DNA from: CAJBNH01 sp964447285
GTDB taxonomy: Bacteria > Myxococcota_A > UBA9042
NCBI GenBank assembly: GCA_964447285.1
Contig: CAYURO010000003.1
Span: forward strand, 1-64,000
Direction of reading: 5' to 3'
Length of the DNA stretch: 64,000 nt
Positions 17,162 to 26,450 of this stretch are shown here, piece after piece. Made by a program: the position numbers and the translations under genes. How positions within the stretch are numbered: position 1 is the stretch's first letter; each line of letters starts with the position of its first letter. The notes below the pieces were generated by a model that was given only the letters and a program-made list of their open reading frames with translations, was not told the origin of the DNA and did no database searches.

Positions 17162-19807
17162 ATGCACGACATCGGAACCGCGCTGCTCTATGTGGCGTTC
17201 GTCGCGACGCTGGCGACCGCCTTGACCGGCCTCGCGGGAGCCTGGTTGCGCTCGCCGGGCCTGTTGGCGGCCGCGCGACACGGTCTGGTCGGTTCGTGGC
17301 TGGTGTTTCTCGCCATGGGCGCGGCCCTGATCTACGGCCTGGTCACCCACGACTTCGACAACAAATACATCGCCGCCTACACCGACTCGGACATGCCGAT
17401 GGCGTACCTGCTGGCGGGTTTCTGGGGCGGAGAGAAGGGCGCGCTGCTGTTCTGGACGACCTCGCTGACCACGTTCTCGGTCTGGGCAGTCCTGCGCAAC
17501 CGCTCGCAGTCTCAGGTGTTTCTCGGCTACGTCACGTCGTTTCTCGCGCTGGCTGCGTTCTTCTTCGTGGTGCTGATGGTGTTCGAGTCCAACCCTTTCG
17601 AGACCTTTCTGGCAGGAGCGGGACCTGACGACGGCAAGGGCATGAACCCGCTGCTGCAGAATCCACTGATGGCGATCCACCCCCCGTCGCTGCTGACAGG
17701 CTACATCGCGTTCACGGTGCCGTATGCCTTTGGTCTCGCGGCCTTGATCACGGGACAGCTGGATTCGCAGTGGCTGCGGGACACCCGGACGTGGACGCTG
17801 GTGTCGTGGCTGTTCCTGTCTCTGGGACTGATCCTGGGCGGTGCGTGGGCGTATGAAGAACTGGGTTGGGGCGGATTCTGGATGTGGGATCCGGTCGAGA
17901 ACGCGGGCCTGATTCCGTGGTTCACCGCGACCGCATTCTTGCACTCGGTGATGATCCAGGAACGCCGCAACATGCTGAAGCGCTGGAACGCTGTGCTGGT
18001 GAGCCTGACGTTTTTGCTGACGATTTTTGGCACCTTCCTGACGCGCTCGCAGCTGATCGACTCGGTGCACGCGTTTGCCGATTCGACGCTGGCCATCTAC
18101 TTCATCTGGTACATGGGCTTCATCGCGGTCGTTTCGATCGCCGCCCTTGCGTGGCGGTGGAAAGAGCTTCGATCCGACGCTGAACTCGACAGCCTGATGA
18201 GTCGCGAGTCGTTCTTCATCCTCAACAACGTCCTGTTGGTCGGCTGCGCGTTCGTCGTCGCTTGGGGCACGCTGTTCTCGCAGATCTCCGAAGCCAAGGC
18301 TGTTCAGAACCTCTACAACTTCTTCGTCAACGCCGTCGGTGCGGTGGGTATCCACATGGAGCCGATGACGCAGGGCGTGCAGCTGGGCGAGCCGTGGTTC
18401 AACCGCGTCATGACTCCGCTGGGCCTGCTGCTGCTGGTGCTGACCGGCATTGGGCCGCTGATCTCTTGGCGACGTGCCACCCGCAAGAACTTCGAGCGCA
18501 ACTTCCGCCGTCCGGTGGTCGGCAGTTCGCTCTCTACGCTGGTGTTGGTCGGGATCTGGGCCGGCAACCAGATCAGTGGCCGTATGCAGTGGGACAGACT
18601 CGATTTTTCCTCCGCCGTGCTGAAGCTGGTCGACGGCCTGGGTGGCACCGACTTGTACGGCTTCGTGTCGGTGTGGTTCGGCATGTTCGTCGCGTGGACG
18701 ATTGCGATCGAGTTTCACGTGGGCGCCCGCGCGCGCCAGAAGATCCACGGCAGCCCGTACCTCGTGTCGCTCGTGCTCCTGACGCTGCGCAACAAGCGGC
18801 GCTATGGTGGCTACATCGTGCACTTGGGCGTGGTGTTCTGCTTCTTGGCCTTTACGGGGAACGCCTACCGCATCTACGAACCCGAAGTTGCGCTGCATCC
18901 CGGCGACAAGAAGGACATCGGCGACTACTCGCTGCTGTACACGGGGTCCATCGACCGATACGAACCCGATGGTGCCTATGCGTACACGCACGCCACTGTG
19001 ATCGCCGTGGACCGTGACAGTCAGGTCTCCGACGCCAAGGTCGCTGAGGTCGCGGCAATGGCGCGCAAGACCAGAGCCAAGGTCTCGGCTCAGGCAGTCC
19101 CAGGAACCCCTCGCGTCTCCCTGATCTTCGACGACGCGCTGGTCGGCCGCCGGTTTGCTGCGCGTCAGTTCGCCGGTCGGTTGGGTGAGCAGATCAAGAT
19201 CGTGGGGCCTGACGCCAAAGACCCGCGCGTGCTCCACATGACGTTGGGCGAAGAGATTGCCGCGGTGGCTGAGGTCGTGCCGCAGGCGGTGATGAAGGTG
19301 TTTGGCGATGTCCGCGAGTACGGCAAGGAGCGCGCCCCCTCTCCCGTCGAGGTACGGACGGTGCCGGGGCAGCCGGGCTTTGATCTCGTGTTCATCGACA
19401 AGGCCGAGCTCGACCGGTTCGCGGCGGATCTGAAGGCGGGGCCGTGGCCTGGGTTGCTGCACGCCGCGGTCAATTCCAAGGTCCAGCTGGTCAAGGGGGT
19501 GCAGGTCGACGTGGTTCCTGAGGGCGTCGGCGATGTGCTGTATCCAGAGGCGCGCTTCTACAAGAAGCATTCGTCACCCACGACGGAAGTGGCCATCAAG
19601 TCGACGTTTTCGCATGACCTGTACTTGGCGATGCGTCCGGCGCAGGGGCAGCGGTACATCAACCTGCTCGCCGTCGTGTTTCCCTTCGTCTCGTTTCTAT
19701 GGTTGGGGGCCATCGTGATGCTGTTCGGGGCCTTCGTGGCGTTGATCCCCGCGCGTCAGGCGACCGTGACTCCTCGCGAGGACCCCACCACCGGTCCCGC
19801 TGCATGA
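17162..19807 (+). CDS. ccmF: CcmF-like cytochrome c heme lyase (CcmF/NrfE family)
   Basis: 881 residues from the ATG at 17162 (GGGAG site). The product is a multi-spanning membrane protein with the tryptophan-rich heme-handling motif Trp-Gly-Gly-Phe-Trp-Met-Trp-Asp-Pro-Val-Glu-Asn near residue 240. A second signature is the periplasmic Gly-Thr-Phe-Leu-Thr-Arg-Ser segment. Family members transfer heme to apocytochrome c in the System I maturation pathway. It is longer than the roughly 650 residues of E. coli CcmF. The extra length is a periplasmic insertion (about 620-800) between the penultimate and last helices. No other ccm gene is in the window, so the pathway is split. Confidence 0.9.
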   Translation: MHDIGTALLYVAFVATLATALTGLAGAWLRSPGLLAAARHGLVGSWLVFLAMGAALIYGLVTHDFDNKYIAAYTDSDMPMAYLLAGFWGGEKGALLFWTTSLTTFSVWAVLRNRSQSQVFLGYVTSFLALAAFFFVVLMVFESNPFETFLAGAGPDDGKGMNPLLQNPLMAIHPPSLLTGYIAFTVPYAFGLAALITGQLDSQWLRDTRTWTLVSWLFLSLGLILGGAWAYEELGWGGFWMWDPVENAGLIPWFTATAFLHSVMIQERRNMLKRWNAVLVSLTFLLTIFGTFLTRSQLIDSVHAFADSTLAIYFIWYMGFIAVVSIAALAWRWKELRSDAELDSLMSRESFFILNNVLLVGCAFVVAWGTLFSQISEAKAVQNLYNFFVNAVGAVGIHMEPMTQGVQLGEPWFNRVMTPLGLLLLVLTGIGPLISWRRATRKNFERNFRRPVVGSSLSTLVLVGIWAGNQISGRMQWDRLDFSSAVLKLVDGLGGTDLYGFVSVWFGMFVAWTIAIEFHVGARARQKIHGSPYLVSLVLLTLRNKRRYGGYIVHLGVVFCFLAFTGNAYRIYEPEVALHPGDKKDIGDYSLLYTGSIDRYEPDGAYAYTHATVIAVDRDSQVSDAKVAEVAAMARKTRAKVSAQAVPGTPRVSLIFDDALVGRRFAARQFAGRLGEQIKIVGPDAKDPRVLHMTLGEEIAAVAEVVPQAVMKVFGDVREYGKERAPSPVEVRTVPGQPGFDLVFIDKAELDRFAADLKAGPWPGLLHAAVNSKVQLVKGVQVDVVPEGVGDVLYPEARFYKKHSSPTTEVAIKSTFSHDLYLAMRPAQGQRYINLLAVVFPFVSFLWLGAIVMLFGAFVALIPARQATVTPREDPTTGPAA

Positions 19808-20020
19808 CGCAAAGAAGCAGACACCTTTACGTTTCTTCCCATGTTCGAGCCGCCCGGGTCCCCTGCGGTTTCGCGCATCGTCCGGCCGCCAATCTGCGCT
19901 TCCGTGGCGGTTGCGAGGTCTGGTTCTCCGGAGTGCCGCTTGCCTAGCCGCCCGGGAATGGCGACCCTATACGTTTGCGGCCGCTGCCGCCTGCTTGTCG
20001 TTCGATCTGGAGGCCCTGAC

Positions 20021-23000
20021 ATGACCCCGCGCGCTTCTCATCGTGCGTTCGCCTTTGCGTTCGCCGTTCTCCTGCTCGCCTCGTGCGGCACCGACGCCGT
20101 GATCGAGGGTCCCGGAAGCGTGAATGACCCCGACACGCTGGATGACGGGGCAGTCTTGGGCGACGCAGCGCTCGACGCAACGGACCAGCCCGACGCTGCT
20201 GAGGATGCGGTCGACGCCGTCGCCGACGTGATTGACGTGACGCCGGTCGGGTGCTCAGTGGCGGCCGATTGCGTGGGAAGTGCTGGACTGTGCCGCGCTT
20301 TCGTTTGCATGCAAGGCGAATGTCTGACCGAACCCGTGATCGACGGCGAGCCCTGTGACGACGGCAACGCCTGTACGGAAGGGTCGATCTGCGCGACGGG
20401 CCAATGTGTCGGAGGCACCGGCGTGTGTGCCTGCGAGGCGGACGGAGACTGTAACGACGGCAACGCCTGCACGGTCGACAGCTGTGACCCGCTCGATTCT
20501 GTCTGCACCTTCGTGGTCCAGGCGGGGGCGGCTTGCGATGACGCTGACGTCTGTACGGTGGGCGAGTCGTGCGGGGCAAACGGTGCCTGCGTGGCCAATA
20601 GCCAGGTCGCGTGTGACGACGGAAACCCTTGTACCACGGACACTTGTGATGCTGCGACCGGCGGCTGCATGTACGCCGGCGGAGCATCTGGCGCCTGCAG
20701 TGACGGCAATCCCTGCACCGAGGGCGACGCGTGCAAGGCCGGCAAGTGTCAAGCGGGCGCGGCCAAGGCCTGCAACGACGGCAACCCGTGTACGACGGAC
20801 AGCTGCGATGCCGCCACCGGCACCTGTCAGAACGTCGAATTCACTGGACCGTGCGACGACGGAAGTGCCTGCACGTCCGGCGATTCCTGTCAGACGGGAA
20901 AGTGCCTGTCCGGCACTCCCTTGCTGTGCAACGACGGCAACCCCTGCACTGACGACCTGTGCGCGGCTGCGAGCGGCTGCATCACCCAGCCCAATGTGGC
21001 TGCGTGCTCGGATGCGGCGAAGTGCCTCAGCGGTGCTTGTTCGGCAGGTGCGTGCCAGTTGAACGGCGCCACCGGCTGCGACGACAACAACGCCTGCACT
21101 TCCGACGTATGCCAGAACGGCCAGTGCCTTCACACACCCATCGGCAACGGCACCCTCTGCTCGACCATCGACCTCTGCTTCGAGTCCGCAGCGTGCCAAG
21201 CGGGCGTCTGCACTCCGCAAAAGGCGCTGGACTGCAGCGACGCCAATGCCTGCACGCTCGACGCGTGCGACCCGCTGAAGGGCTGCGTGTGGAAGTCCAC
21301 GACCGGCTCTTGCGATGACGGCAACGCTTGCACCGTCGGAGAGAACTGCGCGCTGGGCAAGTGCGGCGGTGGTGCGACCCTCGACCCCAAGACCGCTTGC
21401 GAGGACGGCAACCCCTGTACCACCGCAACCTGCGACCCCAAGGCCGGGTGCCAGCAGCAGAATGCATCGGGTGCGGCGTGCGACGATGGCAACCTGTGCA
21501 CGCTGGGGGACACCTGTCAGGCGGGCAAGTGCCTGCCGGGTGCAGCCTCCAAGTGTGACGACGGCAAGCCTTGCACCGCAGACAGCTGCGACGCCACGAC
21601 GGGCGCCTGCGCGTCCGTGCCCCAGCCCGAAGGTGCGCCGTGCGACGACGGCAACGGCTGCACGACCACAAGCACTTGCGGTGGCGGCGTCTGTGTCGGC
21701 TCCGGTGCCAAGGTGTGCGACGACGGCCTGCCCTGCACCAAGGACGCCTGCGACCCGTTGACGGGCGGTTGCGTGACTTCGGCGGGCGACGGTCTGCCAT
21801 GCAATGACGGCAACGCGTGCACGACCAACGATGCCTGTCTGGGCGTCACCTGTGCGGGCGGACCGGCCCAGGTTTGCAACGACGGCGACCCGTGCACGGC
21901 CGACAGCTGCGCGCCCGCTACCGGGTGCACCTCAACGCCGATTGCCGGCTGCGCCGGGTGCAAGTCGTCGTCCGACTGCAACGACAACAGCACTTGCACA
22001 ACGGACGCTTGCGACCCGGCGACCGCGAAGTGCACCTTCACTCCCAAGATCGGCGCTTGCGATGCCGGCGACCCGTGCACCTATGGCGACCAGTGTCAGG
22101 CCGGGGTATGCGTGAAGGGCGTGGCATTGAAGTGCGACGACGGCAACGCGTGCACGCTTGACTCTTGCGACCCCGCGACCGGCAAGTGTGCGGCGACTCC
22201 GGTGGCCAACGGTACGGCGTGCTCCGACGGCCTTGCCTGCACGACCGGCGACGTCTGTCAGGCTGGCAAGTGCAAGCCCGCCGTCGTGGACTGCCCGCTG
22301 TACAAGGAGACGTTTGAGTGCGGCACCGGTGCTCAGGGCTGGACGCTCGACAAGCCCCAGAACAAGAAGGTGATCTGGGCCGTGGACCAGACACCTGCCG
22401 TCCCCAACAGCGCGTCCTACGGCTGTACGCTGAACTTCAACAACGGCACCAACTATTGCGACAAGCAGGGCGGCGGCTGCCAGGACCCGACCGGACAGGC
22501 CACTTCGCCCACGATCGACGCGAGCAGCGCCTTCGGCTCGCTCAGGCTGAAGTTCAACGCTTGGTACCAACTCGACACTGGCGGTATGGCGACGAACTCG
22601 GATCTGCCGCGCATCCGCCTCCGCGATCAGGACACCAACCAAGTGGTCCAGACGATCAACTTGTCCAAGTCCTCGCAGAACATGGCGACTTGGCGGACTC
22701 TCGAGATCGCGATCCCCGATCTGGCGGGCCGCAAGTTCCGGATCGAGCTCGAATTGCAGAACGCCTGGGGCTCTGGCGGCAACCAGGGTGCGGGCTGGTT
22801 CATGGACAATGTGGTCGTCGACCAACTGCCCGCGGCCGAGAACTGCTCAGACGGACTCGACAACGACGGCAACGGCAAGACCGACTGCGAGGACCCCTTC
22901 TGCATCGCCGCTTCCGTGTGCACGGAGGACTGCGGCAACGGTATCGACGACGACTTCAACGACCAGATCGACTGCGCCGACACCAAGTGCGCGGGCTCGA

Positions 23001-23587
23001 CAGAGTGCCTGCCCTCGCTGGCCAAGTGGGACTTTGACTGCATCGACACCGGCTGGATCTTCAGCGATGGCGCCAACGGAGTCAGTTGGGCCATCGACGG
23101 CACGCCTGCAGCGGTCAAGCCCTACACCGGACTGTGCATGTTGAACTACAACAATGGTCAGGACTATTGTGGGGTTGCGAGCTGCAGCGGCTTCAGCAAC
23201 TGGTCGGCCGGCACAGCGACGCTGCAGACCGAGGCAGACGCGACCGGTTACAAGACCGTGATTCTGGGCCTGCGCAGCTATTTGGATGTAGACAACAGCG
23301 ACCAGGAAGACCGGTCGTTCGTTCAGGTCTCGACCGACAACTTCAAGGGCTGCTGCGGGGCCACCAACCAGTGCAGTCAGACCTCGCCCAACGGCTGCAA
23401 CACCGCGGGAACGCAGACGTTCGAGCTCGACAAAGCGACGCAGCAGCAGTGGACCAAGGTCGAGACCGACATCAGCAAGTTCGCAGGCCAGAAGTTCAAG
23501 ATCCGCTTCCGCTTCAACTCCGTGTCCGGCACCAACAACGACAACCCCGGCTGGTTCGTCGACGATGTGCGCGTCTACGGCAAGTAG
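20021..23587 (+). CDS. Giant Cys-rich lipoprotein with about 17 DGNxCT repeats and two jelly-roll-like C-terminal domains
   Basis: 1188 residues from the ATG at 20021 (TGGAGG site), with lipobox LLASC (Cys22). An Asp/Ala-rich linker leads to a long array from about residue 85 to 755. Its units of 35-45 residues contain Cys-x-Asp-Gly-Asn-Ala/Pro-Cys-Thr, a mid Cys and a Gly-x-Cys turn; paired cysteines suggest a disulfide-stiffened stalk. Two C-terminal domains of about 190 residues each (about 760-945 and 1000-1188) look like concanavalin/MAM-like beta sandwiches and are related to each other. They are separated by CSDGLDNDGNGKTDCED-type MopE-like motifs. This suggests a surface stalk ending in adhesive heads. 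It was transcribed after ccmF but probably independently. Confidence 0.85.
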   Translation: MTPRASHRAFAFAFAVLLLASCGTDAVIEGPGSVNDPDTLDDGAVLGDAALDATDQPDAAEDAVDAVADVIDVTPVGCSVAADCVGSAGLCRAFVCMQGECLTEPVIDGEPCDDGNACTEGSICATGQCVGGTGVCACEADGDCNDGNACTVDSCDPLDSVCTFVVQAGAACDDADVCTVGESCGANGACVANSQVACDDGNPCTTDTCDAATGGCMYAGGASGACSDGNPCTEGDACKAGKCQAGAAKACNDGNPCTTDSCDAATGTCQNVEFTGPCDDGSACTSGDSCQTGKCLSGTPLLCNDGNPCTDDLCAAASGCITQPNVAACSDAAKCLSGACSAGACQLNGATGCDDNNACTSDVCQNGQCLHTPIGNGTLCSTIDLCFESAACQAGVCTPQKALDCSDANACTLDACDPLKGCVWKSTTGSCDDGNACTVGENCALGKCGGGATLDPKTACEDGNPCTTATCDPKAGCQQQNASGAACDDGNLCTLGDTCQAGKCLPGAASKCDDGKPCTADSCDATTGACASVPQPEGAPCDDGNGCTTTSTCGGGVCVGSGAKVCDDGLPCTKDACDPLTGGCVTSAGDGLPCNDGNACTTNDACLGVTCAGGPAQVCNDGDPCTADSCAPATGCTSTPIAGCAGCKSSSDCNDNSTCTTDACDPATAKCTFTPKIGACDAGDPCTYGDQCQAGVCVKGVALKCDDGNACTLDSCDPATGKCAATPVANGTACSDGLACTTGDVCQAGKCKPAVVDCPLYKETFECGTGAQGWTLDKPQNKKVIWAVDQTPAVPNSASYGCTLNFNNGTNYCDKQGGGCQDPTGQATSPTIDASSAFGSLRLKFNAWYQLDTGGMATNSDLPRIRLRDQDTNQVVQTINLSKSSQNMATWRTLEIAIPDLAGRKFRIELELQNAWGSGGNQGAGWFMDNVVVDQLPAAENCSDGLDNDGNGKTDCEDPFCIAASVCTEDCGNGIDDDFNDQIDCADTKCAGSTECLPSLAKWDFDCIDTGWIFSDGANGVSWAIDGTPAAVKPYTGLCMLNYNNGQDYCGVASCSGFSNWSAGTATLQTEADATGYKTVILGLRSYLDVDNSDQEDRSFVQVSTDNFKGCCGATNQCSQTSPNGCNTAGTQTFELDKATQQQWTKVETDISKFAGQKFKIRFRFNSVSGTNNDNPGWFVDDVRVYGK
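20340..22300 (+). repeat. Coding repeat array of DGN(A/P)CT modules
   Basis: Within the lipoprotein at 20021-23587 the pattern TGCGACGACGGCAAC and close variants recurs about every 105-135 bp, encoding Cys-Asp-Asp-Gly-Asn. Units differ at many synonymous and non-synonymous sites, so the array is old rather than freshly duplicated. It is not an intergenic or CRISPR-type repeat. Confidence 0.85.
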
Positions 23588-23671
23588 CCCCCAAGCACGC
23601 GCTCGTGGCACGCCGCGGCGTTTCCGGGTAGCCTCCCGCAAGGACGCCGAAAGTCGCGTCCGCGAGGTGGC

Positions 23672-24295
23672 ATGACGGTTCAGGACACCACCCACGCCGA
23701 GCTCGTTTTGGGCATCGACCCTGGCTCACGCTACATGGGCTGGGCGGTACTGGGATCCGTCGGCACGCGCGTGCAGCGGGTCGACAGCGGTGTGCTGGCA
23801 GTCGTGAACGAAAGCGACTTGCCGCAACGCTTGGGGCGCCTGCTCGACGAGCTCGAGGGTTTGTTCGCGCGTTTCGCCGTCACCGCGCTGGCCATCGAGG
23901 CCGCGTTCGTGAAGGACAACCCCCGGACGGCGCTGGTGCTGGGTCAGGCGCGTGGGTTGCCCATCGCCTTGGCGGCGCGCAAGGGCTTGCCGGTGCACGA
24001 GTATCCGCCGGCGGTGGTCAAGCGTCGCGTCGCGGGGTCCGGGCGAGCCGACAAACGCCAGATGCAGGAAATGATGCGACTGCTCCTCGAAATGGACCGC
24101 CTTCCGGCCGAGGACGAGGCCGATGCCTTGGCCGTGGCTTGGGCGCACCTGCAGACCGTCGGCACGTTTGCCCAGTCGGCTGTCGCCCGCGTACAGGCAG
24201 CGTCGGTGGCCCAGGACCCGCGGCCTCGCACGGCGGCGCAGGCCCTGTACCTCGATCTGGTGCAGCAGGCCGGTGGATCACGGAGGCGTCGATGA
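23672..24295 (+). CDS. ruvC: Holliday-junction endonuclease RuvC
   Basis: 207 residues. The acidic catalytic set is present: Asp in Leu-Gly-Ile-Asp-Pro-Gly-Ser near the N-terminus, Glu in Leu-Ala-Ile-Glu-Ala-Ala, and the Asp-Glu-Ala-Asp-Ala-Leu-Ala segment near residue 150. It cuts four-way junctions symmetrically after RuvAB branch migration. A C-terminal Arg-rich extension of about 30 residues exceeds the usual 170 or so. It starts the ruvC-ruvA-ruvB run, and its TGA overlaps the ruvA ATG (ATGA). Confidence 0.96.
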   Translation: MTVQDTTHAELVLGIDPGSRYMGWAVLGSVGTRVQRVDSGVLAVVNESDLPQRLGRLLDELEGLFARFAVTALAIEAAFVKDNPRTALVLGQARGLPIALAARKGLPVHEYPPAVVKRRVAGSGRADKRQMQEMMRLLLEMDRLPAEDEADALAVAWAHLQTVGTFAQSAVARVQAASVAQDPRPRTAAQALYLDLVQQAGGSRRRR

Positions 24296-24912
24296 TCGCG
24301 TATCTGCGGGGGATTTGTCAGGCGGTGGACGAAGAGGGCATCGTCGTCGACGTACACGGCGTCGGCTATCGCGTCTTCCTGTCGGAGCGTGACCGTGCGT
24401 CCCACCAACTGGGCGGCGACGCCGAAGTGCTGGTCCACACGATCGTCCGCGAAGACGCGTTTGCGCTCTACGGCTTTGCGACGGCCGCGGCCCGCGACCT
24501 GTTCGTATTGCTGTTGTCCGTGTCTGGCGTTGGTCCGAAGGGCGCGCTGGCGCTGCTCTCCGCCATGACCCCCCACGAACTGGCAGCGGCGGTCGAGGGC
24601 GAGCGTCTGGCCCTGCTGACCAAGGCCAAGGGCATCGGCAAGCGCACTGCAGAGTTGATCGTCGTCAAGCTGCGCGGTCGGTTGCCTGTCGAGTTGCTGG
24701 TGCCTGCGGCACGCGTGACGGGCATCGGGACTCCGGCCGCAGACGCGGGCGTGCCGGCGACCAACCGGGACGTGCTCAGTGCACTCGCGAATCTCGGGTA
24801 CAAGGCGATCGTCGCGGAGACCGCGCTGGCCCAGGCACGCGAGTCGGGCGCGGGACCGGGTTTCGACGCGGTGCTGCGCGCCACGCTGGCGCTGCTGCGG
24901 CGTCCGGGATAG
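24292..24912 (+). CDS. ruvA: Holliday-junction branch-migration subunit RuvA
   Basis: 206 residues from the ATG at 24292, which overlaps the ruvC stop. The N-terminal OB fold opens with Met-Ile-Ala-Tyr-Leu-Arg-Gly, and central helix-hairpin-helix motifs (Ser-Gly-Val-Gly-Pro-Lys and Gly-Ile-Gly-Lys-Arg-Thr-Ala-Glu) bind junction DNA. A flexible linker and C-terminal domain III contact RuvB. Length and order match the family. It is translationally coupled with ruvC and followed after 30 bp by ruvB. Confidence 0.97.
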   Translation: MIAYLRGICQAVDEEGIVVDVHGVGYRVFLSERDRASHQLGGDAEVLVHTIVREDAFALYGFATAAARDLFVLLLSVSGVGPKGALALLSAMTPHELAAAVEGERLALLTKAKGIGKRTAELIVVKLRGRLPVELLVPAARVTGIGTPAADAGVPATNRDVLSALANLGYKAIVAETALAQARESGAGPGFDAVLRATLALLRRPG

Positions 24913-24942
24913 CTTGACGACTCCTTGTTTGAGGCAGGACAC

Positions 24943-25986
24943 ATGGCCGTGCAGACGCGCTCCCCCGATGACCCGCTGACCTCGGTTCCTGCCGAGCCCG
25001 CCGCCGATCGCGCGCTGCGGCCGCGCTCGTTCGACGAGTACGTGGGGCAGGAGCCGATCCTGCGCAACCTGCAGGTCTTCATCCAGGCAGCGCGACAACG
25101 CGGCGAACCGCTAGATCACATGTTGTTCTGCGGACCTCCGGGTCTGGGCAAGACGACGCTTGCGTGCCTGATCGCTGGCGCCATGGGCCACAACCTGGTG
25201 CTGACGTCCGGCCCCGCGATCGAGCGCAAGGGTGACCTCGCGGGCATCCTGACCGGTCTGGGCGAAGGCGACGTGCTCTTCATCGACGAGATCCACCGGC
25301 TGACGGCCGTCGTCGAGGAGAACCTCTATCCCGCGATGGAGGATTTCTCGTTCGACATCGTGATCGGCGACGGCCCCCACGCGCGGACCGTCAAGTTGCC
25401 CCTGCCCAAGTTCACGCTGCTCGGCGCCACGACGCGTACGGGTCTGCTGACGGGGCCGCTGCGGGACCGCTTCGGTTACGTCGCCCGCTTGAACTTCTAT
25501 TCGCCCGAGGAACTGGCGCGCGTCGTGCGGCGCTCGGCAGAGGTCCTCAATGTCCACCTGACGTCCGATGGCGCGCTGGAGATCGCCAAGCGATCACGCG
25601 GAACTCCCCGGATTGCCAATCGTTTACTGCGACGTGTGCGCGACTTTGCCGAGGTGCAGGGCACGCCGTCGGTGGATGCAAAGACGGCTTCGGCGGCGTT
25701 GGAGCTGCTCGAGGTCGACAAGGCGGGCTTCGATGCCATGGACCGAAGCTACCTGCACAAGTTGATCGTGCTGTTCGGCGGCGGTCCGGTCGGCATCGAC
25801 ACGATGTCGTCCGCGTTGGGAGAGCAGCGGGACACGCTGGAGGACGTCTACGAGCCTTTCCTGTTGCAGCAAGGGTACATTGCTCGAACGCCTCGCGGAC
25901 GAGTCGCGCTGGCTCGCGCTTGGGAGCACCTTGGTCTGACGCAGCCGAAGCTCGACGATGAGGGCGGACAGCCGCGGCTGTTCTGA
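24943..25986 (+). CDS. ruvB: Holliday-junction helicase motor RuvB
   Basis: 347 residues from the ATG at 24943 (GCAGGA upstream); a TTG at 24925 would add six residues. The AAA+ core has Walker A GPPGLGKTT, Walker B Leu-Phe-Ile-Asp-Glu-Ile-His-Arg, sensor 1 (Gly-Ala-Thr-Thr-Arg) and the arginine finger region Gly-Pro-Leu-Arg-Asp-Arg-Phe. A C-terminal winged helix ends in Thr-Pro-Arg-Gly-Arg. It forms hexamers on both sides of RuvA tetramers. The gene is the third of ruvCAB and is followed 30 bp later by yggU. Confidence 0.98.
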   Translation: MAVQTRSPDDPLTSVPAEPAADRALRPRSFDEYVGQEPILRNLQVFIQAARQRGEPLDHMLFCGPPGLGKTTLACLIAGAMGHNLVLTSGPAIERKGDLAGILTGLGEGDVLFIDEIHRLTAVVEENLYPAMEDFSFDIVIGDGPHARTVKLPLPKFTLLGATTRTGLLTGPLRDRFGYVARLNFYSPEELARVVRRSAEVLNVHLTSDGALEIAKRSRGTPRIANRLLRRVRDFAEVQGTPSVDAKTASAALELLEVDKAGFDAMDRSYLHKLIVLFGGGPVGIDTMSSALGEQRDTLEDVYEPFLLQQGYIARTPRGRVALARAWEHLGLTQPKLDDEGGQPRLF

Positions 25987-26016
25987 CCGGACGATGCGGT
26001 CAAGCAGGGGGGCGCG

Positions 26017-26361
26017 ATGGCGACGCCAGGCGCAGGTGACGAGCTGCAAGTCGCAGTGACGGGAGAGGACGGGCGCGTGTTTCTGGCGGTGCGGGCGCAG
26101 CCGGGGGCAAAGCGGTCGGCGGTGCTGGGGATGCACGGCGACCGGCTGCGGATTGCGGTGCAAGCTCCTCCGGTGGACGGAAAGGCGAACGCGGCCCTGC
26201 TGTCCTGGCTGGCGGACGTGCTGCAAGTGCCGACGCGGCAAGTAATGTTGGCGGGCGGCCAGGGTTCGCGAGACAAGCGGGTGGAGATTCAAGCCACGCG
26301 AACCGAGGTCGTCGAACGGCTGCAAACCGAGTGGTTGATGGGACAGACAGGTCGAAAATGA
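26017..26361 (+). CDS. yggU: YggU/DUF167-family small protein
   Basis: 114 residues. The family core is present as Val-Arg-Ala-Gln-Pro-Gly-Ala-Lys, then Ala-Pro-Pro-Val-Asp-Gly-Lys-Ala-Asn, and a later Val-x-Leu-x-Gly-Gly-x-Gly-Ser-Arg-Asp-Lys stretch. The biochemical role of the family is unknown. It starts 30 bp after ruvB and is probably the last gene of the ruv unit. A predicted promoter for the next gene lies after it. Confidence 0.88.
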   Translation: MATPGAGDELQVAVTGEDGRVFLAVRAQPGAKRSAVLGMHGDRLRIAVQAPPVDGKANAALLSWLADVLQVPTRQVMLAGGQGSRDKRVEIQATRTEVVERLQTEWLMGQTGRK

Positions 26362-26391
26362 CCCTCCATGGACCAGTAGACAGGCGTCGCC

Positions 26392-26420
26392 TTGCCCGAC
26401 AGGCGGCGATCGCCTAGATT
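26392..26420 (+). promoter_or_regulatory. Sigma-70-type promoter for the PknK-like kinase gene
   Basis: TTGCCC (26392-26397), 17-bp spacer, TAGATT (26415-26420). The predicted start near 26427 leaves a short leader before the ATG at 26451. It separates the kinase gene from the ruv operon. Confidence 0.5.
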
Positions 26421-26450
26421 GCCCCCACCACGGACCCAGAGCGCCCTCGC

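Noticed and set aside
16865..19570. 901-codon minus-strand open frame
   Set aside because: It is the antisense shadow of the ccmF-like gene: Arg/Gln/His/Asp-rich text with no domain.
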